DNA of 64,000 bases from Frankia sp. AgB1.9 (GTDB lineage Bacteria; Actinomycetota; Actinomycetes; Frankiales; Frankiaceae): the NCBI RefSeq assembly GCF_016786355.1, contig NZ_JADWYX010000046.1:1-64000 (forward strand), written 5' to 3'. Made by a program: the position numbers and the translations under genes. The notes below the pieces were generated by a model. The model had not been told where the DNA came from and made no database searches. It saw only the letters and a list, made by a program, of their open reading frames with translations. This document shows, one piece after another, positions 1 through 6,630 of this stretch (its first letter is position 1; each line of letters opens with the position of its first letter).

Positions 1-145
1 CCCCGGGGGGGGGGGGGGCGCGCCATCGCCCCCGCGCGGCCCCCCCGCTCACGTATGCCGTCCCCGAATGTGGGCGCGGTCCGGCACCGCCGGTCCTGCG
101 TCTCTGAGGCGGCCGAGCGTTTCCCTTGGCCGCGGGTGCTGTGCC
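1..145. other. left edge, no gene recognised
   Basis: Positions 5-18 are a run of 14 G preceded by four C, an extreme homopolymer even for this genome. The rest, up to the stop of the kinase-like gene at 146, shows no coding region that I can support. The run at the very edge could be a contig end or an assembly artefact. Confidence 0.5.
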
Positions 146-523
146 CTACGCTGGTGTCTCGATGGCGGGCGCGGCGAAGAAGGCCATGAGACGGTCGCGG
201 ATGGCCTCGGCCAGGCGTTCGGGGGGCCGTGCGCCGCAGTCGATACGCAGCACATCGAAGCCGGCCTGGAGCAGTCGGTCGGTGGCCTGGCGGTAGAAGT
301 GGGCCTCGGCGTGGCTGGAGCCGGGGGCGAGCTGGAAGCGGTTGTGCGCGCCTCGCTCGACTACGCGGCGGGCGATGACTTCGGGATCGGCGACGAGCAG
401 CTGGGCCAGATGCCGCACCAATGTGGACTTCCCGGCACCGCTCGGACCGTCGATGGTGATGAACAGTCCGCGCTGGTGGTCAGAAAAGGGTCGCAGGCGG
501 GTCATCGGCGCCTCCAGGGTCAA
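146..523 (-). CDS. shortened thymidylate-kinase-like P-loop protein
   Basis: A 125-residue protein with a Walker A motif GPSGAGKST at residues 26-34, which in dTMP kinases binds ATP. Directly after it comes a stretch (DPEVIARRVVERG, then NRFQLAPGSS and RLLQAGFDVLRIDC) typical of the C-terminal part of the fold. The usual 80-100 residues in between, with the nucleotide-binding DR(Y/F) segment, are absent, although the frame is open throughout. It is therefore about half the usual length and is either a natural internal deletion or a minimal P-loop protein. The start at 523 overlaps the upstream exonuclease by 44 bases; an in-frame start at 505 is an alternative. It is the last gene of a three-gene operon. 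Kinase activity is doubtful. Confidence 0.6.
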   Translation of the reverse strand: MTLEAPMTRLRPFSDHQRGLFITIDGPSGAGKSTLVRHLAQLLVADPEVIARRVVERGAHNRFQLAPGSSHAEAHFYRQATDRLLQAGFDVLRIDCGARPPERLAEAIRDRLMAFFAAPAIETPA

Positions 524-1067
524 GGTCTCGGAGTTCGTCCAGAGACATGGGGCGGCCGTCCGGGCTGGTGGCCAACAGCGCGAACAACCGGGCCGTCACC
601 AGGGCGTCATAGGTGGCGCGGTGAGGCCGGAGGTCCAGGCCCTGTGCCAAGCCGAATTCCTCCACCAACGAGCCGAGGCGGTAACTGAGGCGCTCGGGCC
701 GCAGCCGCCGGGCGAGCTTCAGCGTGTCGAAGACTTCCCGCGGTTCCCAACCCGTGAGACTGCGCCGCAGAACGCTCAGATCGACGTGCGCGTTGTGAGC
801 GACGAACACCGCACTTTCCAAGGCGGTCCGGATCTCCTTCTCCGCGTCGGCCACGACGGGGGCGGAGATTACGGTCTCATTGGTGATGCCGTGGATGCGC
901 CGAGCGAATGCGGTGATCGGGCGTTCGGGCCGCAGAAGCCACGTCGTAGGCTCGCCGATGATGCCGGCCGCGATGGGTACGACCGACAGTTCCACCAGGT
1001 CCGGCGGTTGCTGGCCGTTGCCCTCGACGTCGACGACGGCGTAGTCGAGGCTGGTCCAGTCGGTCAC
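480..1067 (-). CDS. DEDDh-type 3'-5' exonuclease (DnaQ-like)
   Basis: A 195-residue exonuclease-domain protein. The acidic and histidine residues of a DEDDh active site are visible: D13 and E15 in VVDVEG, D96 in HNAHVD, H149 and D154 in HRATYD. Enzymes of this family remove nucleotides from 3' ends of DNA or RNA; the substrate here is unknown. I chose the GTG at 1067 because it overlaps the TGA of the radical SAM gene as GTGA, a sign of coupled translation; an ATG at 1088 is possible. It is the middle gene of the radical SAM, exonuclease, kinase-like operon, so it may act on a nucleotide or nucleic acid that the radical SAM enzyme modifies. It is a stand-alone domain with no polymerase or helicase attached. 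Confidence 0.8.
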   Translation of the reverse strand: MTDWTSLDYAVVDVEGNGQQPPDLVELSVVPIAAGIIGEPTTWLLRPERPITAFARRIHGITNETVISAPVVADAEKEIRTALESAVFVAHNAHVDLSVLRRSLTGWEPREVFDTLKLARRLRPERLSYRLGSLVEEFGLAQGLDLRPHRATYDALVTARLFALLATSPDGRPMSLDELRDLDPGGADDPPATLF

Positions 1068-2263
1068 GAGGCGGTGGGTTCCTTCCATCCGATGTCGGCG
1101 CGGCCGTGGCGATGGGTGCGGTGCGGGTGGTGGGTGTCGTGGATCTGGAAGCCGAGGGCGTGTTGCAGGAAGTAGCGGGGCTGCTCGTGCGGGAGGCCGG
1201 CGACCACCGCGGCGCGGTCGTCGATGCTCAGGATCTGTAGGTCCGCCGCGTCCGGGACCGTGTCGGCCAACGCCATCAGCTGCGCGGCGGTCGGTATCTG
1301 GTGGGCGCTGTGACACCGGCGTATCTGTGCCACCGGGCAGATGTCGCACAGCTCGCGGACGCCATGGTGGCCGTTGTAGTCGGGCAACCCGTGGACATAC
1401 GACACGGCACACGAGGTCTTGCGAAACAGCTGACTGCGGCCGCCGAGGGTGTCGAGGACTCGCCGTTCGAGCATCTCGGGCAGCACCTTGCGTCGCGCGG
1501 TGGCCGGGTACGGTTCGGGCAGGCCTCTGTCCTGGTAGTAGGCAGCGATCTCGTGTCGGTAGAAGAGGCCTGTGAAGACCGTGGCATCGGCGTGCTGGGA
1601 CAGGTCGGCGCCACGGGCGAGGTGCTCGTCGGTGTCGTTGAGGCCGGGCACCAGGGGACGCCAGTAGAAGATCGTGCGGTAGCGGCGAGGCTGGACACCT
1701 GTTGCCAACTGCAGCGAGGCGGCGGCTACCTCGGACGGGTAGGGCTCGATGCGCCGGTCCTCGATCCCCGAGTAGGTGAACAGCAGCGTCACTTTGAGGT
1801 GGCGCAGGTGGTCCAGCCGCTCGCAGTCCTCAGGCCGCAGCTGGTAGCGCGTGATCACGAGGACGTGGTTGGTCAGTCCTCGAGCGTCGAGGTCCTCCAG
1901 CACGGCGAAGGTGTGTGGCTTCACGGCCGGGAGGAAGGGCTCGGTGGCGCGGTTGAAAAGCTGGATGGGCGTGGTTCCGGCCCGGAAGTAGCGGTGCCGC
2001 ACGAGCGTCTCGACGGCCTCGGCGTCGGACATCAGCGCCCGCGGCTCGCGCTGGTCCCACAGCCCGTAGGTGTGGCGGATGCAGTAGGCGCAGTCCAGTG
2101 GACATCCTTGGATGTGGTTCAGCGACAGCCCGCTCTTGCGGTACTCGACAACCTCGCGCGCTCGCGCGGGCAGACGTTCGATCTGCCCTTGGCCGAGCAA
2201 CGGGACGGAACGGTGCACTCGTCGGCCCTCCAACCCTCCCCAAACGGGGCGGCGTGACGTCAT
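1064..2263 (-). CDS. radical SAM protein
   Basis: A 399-residue protein with the radical SAM cysteine motif CX3CX2C (C54, C58, C61, in GCPLDCAYCIRH), which binds the 4Fe-4S cluster that cleaves S-adenosylmethionine. A second cysteine group, C306, C309 and C317 (CDICPVAQIRRC), near the C terminus could bind an auxiliary cluster. The central part fits a TIM barrel. The long ORF could start at 2299, but the ATG at 2263 gives a better fit to the domain. It heads an operon with an exonuclease and a P-loop protein and lies downstream of an XRE regulator gene. The substrate is unknown; nucleotide or nucleic-acid chemistry is an inference from the neighbours only. Confidence 0.85.
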   Translation of the reverse strand: MTSRRPVWGGLEGRRVHRSVPLLGQGQIERLPARAREVVEYRKSGLSLNHIQGCPLDCAYCIRHTYGLWDQREPRALMSDAEAVETLVRHRYFRAGTTPIQLFNRATEPFLPAVKPHTFAVLEDLDARGLTNHVLVITRYQLRPEDCERLDHLRHLKVTLLFTYSGIEDRRIEPYPSEVAAASLQLATGVQPRRYRTIFYWRPLVPGLNDTDEHLARGADLSQHADATVFTGLFYRHEIAAYYQDRGLPEPYPATARRKVLPEMLERRVLDTLGGRSQLFRKTSCAVSYVHGLPDYNGHHGVRELCDICPVAQIRRCHSAHQIPTAAQLMALADTVPDAADLQILSIDDRAAVVAGLPHEQPRYFLQHALGFQIHDTHHPHRTHRHGRADIGWKEPTAS

Positions 2264-2353
2264 TGCGTCGGAGGGTAAACAGGCGTCGATGCGCAACACC
2301 AGAAAGTTTCTTGAGATTGCTGGAAATATTGGATGCCGGATCGGTCAGCGAAA
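2264..2353 (-). promoter_or_regulatory. promoter region of the radical SAM operon
   Basis: A short AT-rich patch between two minus-strand genes. It contains a small palindrome AGAAA-G-TTTCT at 2301-2311. At 2316-2329 it has the sequence ATTGCTGGAAATAT, which recurs with one change at 3987-4000 in front of the next operon upstream. Both are plausible binding sites for the adjacent XRE regulator. No experimental support. Confidence 0.4.
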
Positions 2354-3235
2354 CTACGAGCCATCCTCGGGGGCGTCCGACGCAAGATCCTCTGCCACCT
2401 GGTTGATGATCGTCCGGGCCGAGCGGCCGTAGCTGGCGACGGCAGCGAGCTCGTCAAAGGCGCCCGCATATAGCTCAAGCTCCTGCGGCTGCCGCAGATC
2501 GAGGGCCGCACTGAAGGTCTCGATCAGGACCCGCTCGGTGTCGTAGATCCAGAAGCCGTGCCAGGGCGACGTGTCGTACTGCGTGGCAAAGCCGATGATC
2601 CCCAGCCGGACGTTGGGGAGCTGGGAGAACGAGATCAAGCGGTCAAGCTGCCCGAGCATGACGTCCGGCGGGCACAGCCGAAACCGGAGCGCTGCTTCGG
2701 TCAACACGAAGTGGAACCGCTTGTCGGGGCGGTACAAGATTTCTTGCCGCCGGACCCGGCTAGCCACCGCTTCGTTGATGTCGTTCGGCAACTTCAGGCG
2801 GCGGATGGCCTCGGCGAACCGCGCCCGCGCATACTCGGCGGTCTGGAGCAGGCCTGGGATCACAGTGGCCTCGAACGCCCGGAAGAGCCGGGTCCGCTCG
2901 TCCCACTCGATCAGCTCTTGCTGCCGTGGCTTCAGGCCCATCCGCAGGATGCGCTGCCACTCGGCGTGCTGGACTTCGAGCGTGTGCAGGGTGGCGAGCA
3001 GGGCTTCGGTCTCCGCCTCGCCGCCGGTGGCTCCGGTCCAGCCCCTGATGTCGTCATCCGTGGGAGTCTGCCGACCGTTCTCCAGCTTGGACACCTTCGA
3101 CGGTGGCCACGACAACGACTCCGCGAGCTGCCGACCGCTCAGGGCGGCTGACGTGCGAAGCTCGCGGAGTCGCTTGCCGAGCGCGTTGCGCGCCTCGTGG
3201 ACGTTAGACGCGCCTGAGGTGCTGTTCGGTGGCAA
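2354..3235 (-). CDS. XRE-family regulator with DUF5753 domain
   Basis: A 293-residue protein with an N-terminal helix-turn-helix (about residues 16-65, with the segment SGRQLAESLSWPPSKVSKLENGRQTP) followed by a DUF5753 region (LFRAFEATVIPGLLQTAEYAR, RQEIL, FVLTEAALRF, LGIIGF). This is the Scr1-like architecture very common in streptomycetes and Frankia, where such genes pair with small acidic or DUF6879-type proteins. The only good start is the TTG at 3235, giving a 32-base overlap with the DUF6879 gene upstream. It probably regulates its own operon and perhaps the radical SAM operon beside it. The target is not known. Confidence 0.85.
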   Translation of the reverse strand: MPPNSTSGASNVHEARNALGKRLRELRTSAALSGRQLAESLSWPPSKVSKLENGRQTPTDDDIRGWTGATGGEAETEALLATLHTLEVQHAEWQRILRMGLKPRQQELIEWDERTRLFRAFEATVIPGLLQTAEYARARFAEAIRRLKLPNDINEAVASRVRRQEILYRPDKRFHFVLTEAALRFRLCPPDVMLGQLDRLISFSQLPNVRLGIIGFATQYDTSPWHGFWIYDTERVLIETFSAALDLRQPQELELYAGAFDELAAVASYGRSARTIINQVAEDLASDAPEDGS

Positions 3236-3743
3236 AATCGTCCCGTCTTACAGCGTGGTGCCAGGCGGCATCACGCCAGTAGTTGTGCCGTACGACCTCG
3301 GTCGGGTCCTCGACGACCTCACCGCCGAGGAAGCTGTCGGCATCGAAGACCATCCGAACCAGCTTGGACGAGTCGAACAGCCAGTAGTCGTGGTCCGGCA
3401 GGCCGCCGGCTTCGGCCAGGTCGCGCGTCAGGTAGCGGATGTCCTCGCCCGCCCCGTTGGTGAACTGCGCACACCACACCCCGAACCGGCTGTAGTCCGT
3501 AAGGGGCAGGCTCACCACCCGGACGCGGGCGAACCGGCGGCCCGCGGCCGTCGCATCCCGGAGCATGTCCAGCCAGCTCTGCATCCACGGAAGGTCGTCC
3601 GGCTCGCCTGCGAGGAACCTGCGCAGCGACTCAGTCTCGTAGCTCGCCTGGTAGGTGTCGCGTGCCTCCAGGCGGTACGCGGTGTGCTCGAAGGAGTGGA
3701 AGAGGCGCCGGAACTCGGGGCCGGCTGGGATGAGCTGGCTCAG
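3204..3743 (-). CDS. DUF6879 family protein
   Basis: A 179-residue protein with the pattern typical of this family: FRRLFHSFEHTAYRLEARD near the N terminus, then a tryptophan-rich stretch, FAR(V)RVVSLPLTDYSRFG, and DYWLFDSSKLVRMVFD. Function is unknown; the family is regularly found next to XRE/DUF5753 regulators. The family-like sequence begins right after the stop of the upstream gene, and no ATG, GTG or TTG fits there. A CTG at 3743-3741 overlaps the upstream TGA as CTGA, so I propose a CTG start with translational coupling; any start further upstream would read through out-of-family sequence. Confidence 0.7.
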   Translation of the reverse strand: MSQLIPAGPEFRRLFHSFEHTAYRLEARDTYQASYETESLRRFLAGEPDDLPWMQSWLDMLRDATAAGRRFARVRVVSLPLTDYSRFGVWCAQFTNGAGEDIRYLTRDLAEAGGLPDHDYWLFDSSKLVRMVFDADSFLGGEVVEDPTEVVRHNYWRDAAWHHAVRRDDFATEQHLRRV

Positions 3744-3988
3744 TGCTCCTCCTTCTGCTCCAGGTAGCGGCGGGCGTAGAACTTCAGGACGTCTTCCGGG
3801 ATCTCGATCAGGGTCTCGTGGTCGGGCACGGCGCCGATGTCCGCGAGTGCCTGCGGGTCGGTCACCTTCCATCCTTGGGCGATGTAGGTCACGCGGTCCG
3901 TGCGGTCGGTGGCGAACAGGGTGGGTGAGTTGTCGATCTGAGACTCAGGGTCCTTGCCGAGGAACCGGACACGCACGGGTGTCTCCAT
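3740..3988 (-). CDS. small conserved protein of the DUF6879/XRE operon
   Basis: An 82-residue protein starting METPVRVRFLGKDPES and ending in a charged tail. I do not recognise a named domain, but small proteins of this style (PTLFATDRTDRVTYIAQGWKVTD) usually precede DUF6879 genes. Starts at 4021 (ATG) or 4048 (TTG) are possible; I prefer the ATG at 3988 because the residues before it look non-conserved. Its stop overlaps the CTG start of the next gene. It is the first gene of the three-gene regulator operon. The segment just upstream carries the 14-base element shared with the radical SAM promoter. Confidence 0.6.
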   Translation of the reverse strand: METPVRVRFLGKDPESQIDNSPTLFATDRTDRVTYIAQGWKVTDPQALADIGAVPDHETLIEIPEDVLKFYARRYLEQKEEH

Positions 3989-4000
3989 TGCTAGAAATAT
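3987..4000 (-). promoter_or_regulatory. 14-base element shared by two promoters
   Basis: ATTGCTAGAAATAT on the + strand, overlapping the proposed ATG of the small protein. The same sequence with one substitution stands at 2316-2329 in front of the radical SAM gene, in the same orientation. Two copies of an AT-rich 14-mer 1.7 kb apart in a 72% GC genome suggest a common operator or promoter element. Confidence 0.4.
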
Positions 4001-4058
4001 CGCGAACCGTTCGCCATCCATGGTGACGAACCGGTTGGGAGACGTCAACTGAGGATGG

Positions 4059-4244
4059 TCAGAGGACGATCCAGGACGCCCCGCGCGGCAGGGACCTGGA
4101 GACCGCCCGGCCGTCGGCGACGACCCGCGTGCCGCGGCAGTAGACGTCGCGCACCGTGCCGGCGCACGTCCAGCCCTCGTAGAGGGAGTAGTCGACCTCG
4201 CTCCCCGCCGTGATGGTCGTGCCGCCGGCGATCCGGGTCCTCAC
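4059..4244 (-). pseudogene. C-terminal remnant of a dihydropyrimidinase/D-hydantoinase
   Basis: A 61-residue reading frame whose sequence (TITAGSEVDYSLYEGW, then GTVRDVYCRGTRVVADGRAV) matches the C-terminal end of cyclic amidohydrolases such as dihydropyrimidinase, where this segment closes the second beta domain. The catalytic barrel, about 400 residues, is missing. The GTG at 4244 overlaps the amidase stop as GTGA, so the fragment would still be translated with the amidase. I read it as the leftover of a deleted hydantoinase gene, which would have been a natural partner of the amidase. Confidence 0.6.
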
Positions 4245-5698
4245 CGGCGTGCTGCCCGCGTGGCCGCCGCGAGCGCGGCCGCCCCGAGGTCGCGGTCCAC
4301 CTCCAGCTCGGCCGCGACGTCCAGCGCGAGGTGTTCCTTCCAGGGCGCGGCGATCACCTGGACCGACAGCGGTAGCCCTTCCGCCGACACGCCCACCGGG
4401 ACCGACACGACAGGCACGCCGAGCAGGCTCACCGCCCGGCAGTGGGCCATCAGGTCGGGGCCCTCGACGCGGACGCCGTCGACGTCGAGCCCGTCGTCCG
4501 GGTCGCAGGCCGGTCCCGGCGCGACCGGCAGGATGACGACGTCAACCAGGTCGAACACGGCGAGGGCGGCGGACCGCGCCTCGTCCGCCGCCCGTTCCGC
4601 CCGGGCGAGGCGGTCGGGATCCGGCCCGGGCGGTGGGATGAGCTTCGCGAGGACGTCGGCCGGCACCCGGTCGAGGTGCGAGAGGGCGGCGAAGTGGTCC
4701 GGGTTCGGCGTGAGCGCCCGGACCTCGCGGTAGCGGTCGAAGCACTCGGCGAACACGTCCGGCAGCGCCACGACCGCCGCGCACAGCGAGGCGAGCCCGC
4801 CGGCGACGTGGGCCATCAGGTCGGCGACCTCGCGGCGCACCGGCGCGATCGAGGCGCCCGTGCTCCAGCCGATGATGAGCCGGTCGATACCGGCCGGCGC
4901 GGGCACGGGCAGGTCCCGGACGCGGGGATCGATCCCGTCCGGCCGGGCGATCACGGACAGGAGCAGGCGCAGGTCCTCGACCCGCCGGGCCATCGGGCCG
5001 ATGACCTGCAGGCGGCCCTGCAGGCCGGTCAGATCCGGCAGCGGGGGGCGGCGGTCGCCGAGCTCGCCGCCGGCGCCCGGTACCTGGCCGGTGCCGGGGA
5101 CGCGGCCGACGGTGGCCCGCAGGCCGACGATGCCCGTGCACTGCGCCGGCCACCGGATGGATCCCCCGAAGTCGCCGCCCAGGCCGGCCGCGCTCAGGCC
5201 CGCGGCGATGGCCGCCGCCTCGCCGCCGCTCGACCCGCCGGGGGAGTGGGCGGTGGACAGCGGGTTGGCCGTCGCGCCGAACCGGGCGTTGTCGGTCACC
5301 GTGCCGAACGCGAGCTCGGGCAGGTTGGTCTTGCCGACGATCAGCGCCCCGGCGGCCCGCAGGCTCGCCACCGCCGAGGCGTCGGCGGCCGCGGCCCGGT
5401 CGTCCCAGCCGAAGCCGCCGGCGGTCGTCGGCGCGCCGGCCACGCAGATGATGTCCTTGACCGTCACCGGCACCCCGGCGAGCGGGAGGCGCCCGCGCTC
5501 GCCGGGGTCCAGCCCGTCGAGGCGCTTGGCCGCCGCGTGGGCCGGCTCCCACAGCGGCGTGACGATGGCGTTCAGGTCACTGGCCGCCGCGCGCGCGGCG
5601 TGGGTCTCCAGCACCTCGACCGCGCTGCGCCGGCCGGACCGGACGTCCGCGGCGATCTGGGCCGCGGACTCGGGCGGGCCGTCGGCTGGAGTTGACAC
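4241..5698 (-). CDS. amidase signature family enzyme
   Basis: A 485-residue member of the amidase signature family, which hydrolyses amides through a Ser-cisSer-Lys triad. Visible are K81 in VTVKDI, the GGSSGGEAA loop (S156/S157) and the nucleophile S180 in GGDFGGSIRWPA. Length is normal. The GTG at 5698 is chosen because GAGGAGG lies about 6 bases upstream; the frame stays open far beyond but that part is non-coding. It is divergent from a GntR regulator and is followed by a hydantoinase remnant, so it probably served a cyclic-amide or amide-degradation pathway. The substrate cannot be read from the sequence. Confidence 0.88.
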   Translation of the reverse strand: MSTPADGPPESAAQIAADVRSGRRSAVEVLETHAARAAASDLNAIVTPLWEPAHAAAKRLDGLDPGERGRLPLAGVPVTVKDIICVAGAPTTAGGFGWDDRAAAADASAVASLRAAGALIVGKTNLPELAFGTVTDNARFGATANPLSTAHSPGGSSGGEAAAIAAGLSAAGLGGDFGGSIRWPAQCTGIVGLRATVGRVPGTGQVPGAGGELGDRRPPLPDLTGLQGRLQVIGPMARRVEDLRLLLSVIARPDGIDPRVRDLPVPAPAGIDRLIIGWSTGASIAPVRREVADLMAHVAGGLASLCAAVVALPDVFAECFDRYREVRALTPNPDHFAALSHLDRVPADVLAKLIPPPGPDPDRLARAERAADEARSAALAVFDLVDVVILPVAPGPACDPDDGLDVDGVRVEGPDLMAHCRAVSLLGVPVVSVPVGVSAEGLPLSVQVIAAPWKEHLALDVAAELEVDRDLGAAALAAATRAARR

Positions 5699-5757
5699 GG
5701 AGCGCCTCCTCGAAGCTCTGGTATCCCCAAAGTAGAGAGACGCGCATGTCTGCCGAG

Positions 5758-5763
5758 TAAAAT
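5758..5763 (+). promoter_or_regulatory. -10 hexamer of a leaderless GntR transcript
   Basis: TAAAAT seven bases before the GTG start at 5771, with no ribosome binding site between. The spacing predicts that transcription starts at or next to the start codon, as in leaderless actinobacterial mRNAs. No clear -35 box is visible. A perfect palindrome GGTATACC lies just inside the gene at 5783-5790 and could serve as a self-operator. Confidence 0.4.
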
Positions 5764-5770
5764 CTCCACT

Positions 5771-6475
5771 GTGAGCCCATCGGGTATACCGGATGATGAG
5801 ATCGGCGGCGGGAGTGGCGACGCGTCGCCTCCCGCGACCGAGTCCCTGCGGCTGCTGGACGGTCTGCGGGAAGGGATCATCCGCGGCGACTACCCGCCGG
5901 GCACGCGGCTGCGCGAGCGCGACCTCGCCGTCGAGTTCCAGACCTCTCGGATGCCGGTGCGCGAGGCCCTGCCCCAGCTGGAGAGCGAGGGCTTCGTCAT
6001 CACGCATCCCCGCCGGGGCACGGTCGTGACGCGGCTGACCCTGCGGGACGCCGTCGAGCTGTTCGAGGTCCGGCTGGGCATCGAGGTCCTCGCGACCCGC
6101 CAGGCGGCGAACCGGGTCGCCGCCGGAGCGTCGACCGACGGGCTGCGGGCGGCGATGGCGCGTTCGGAGGAGGCGACCGTCGGGGGCGACCCGCGGGAGG
6201 TGGCGCTGCGCAGCGTCGCCCTGCACGCCGAGATCATCGCGCTCGCCGGCAACTCGCTGCTCAGCTCGATGATGCGCACCGTCGCGATGCGCGACCGCTG
6301 GATCTCCCAGATCGCCAAGGATGCGAAACCGAGCATCGCCTGCGAGGAGCACCATCGCCTGTGCGACGCCATCTACGCCGGGGACGGTGACCTCGCCTCG
6401 TCGCTGGCCTACGCCCACATCGCGCGGGCCCGGGGCGAGCAGCTGGCCGTGCTACGGACCGTCCTGCCGTCCTGA
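5771..6475 (+). CDS. GntR-family regulator with FCD domain
   Basis: A 234-residue regulator: winged helix at about residues 27-95 (ESLRLLDGLREGIIRGDYPPGTRLRERDLAVEFQTSRMPVREALPQLESEGFV) and an all-helical FCD ligand domain to about residue 225. In FCD regulators a metal and a carboxylate ligand are usually bound; histidines in LHAEII and EEHHRLC fit that. It is divergent from the amidase and upstream of the MFS gene, so it most likely controls the amidase. The GTG at 5771 is the only good start and has a -10 box immediately before it. Confidence 0.85.
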   Translation: MSPSGIPDDEIGGGSGDASPPATESLRLLDGLREGIIRGDYPPGTRLRERDLAVEFQTSRMPVREALPQLESEGFVITHPRRGTVVTRLTLRDAVELFEVRLGIEVLATRQAANRVAAGASTDGLRAAMARSEEATVGGDPREVALRSVALHAEIIALAGNSLLSSMMRTVAMRDRWISQIAKDAKPSIACEEHHRLCDAIYAGDGDLASSLAYAHIARARGEQLAVLRTVLPS

Positions 6476-6560
6476 CGCCACCCCCGGACAAGCCCGGCCC
6501 GCAGGAGTGACGCGCCTACCTTCCGATCTGGAGCTGATCCTCCCTTTACCCTGCTAGGGT

Positions 6561-6585
6561 CAAATGGAGGATCTTCCTCCATTTG
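6561..6585. promoter_or_regulatory. perfect palindrome upstream of the MFS gene
   Basis: An inverted repeat with arms CAAATGGAGGA and TCCTCCATTTG separated by 3 bases, 46 bases before the ATG of the MFS transporter. A TAGGGT hexamer at 6555-6560, directly in front, could be the -10 box. A perfect 11-base arm match is strong evidence for a repressor operator; the TetR gene that ends just after the transporter is the best candidate to bind it, the GntR regulator the second. Confidence 0.65.
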
Positions 6586-6630
6586 TGGCGCTGCTCACGA
6601 CGGTCGCGCGCTTGACGAAGGGATGGCCGC

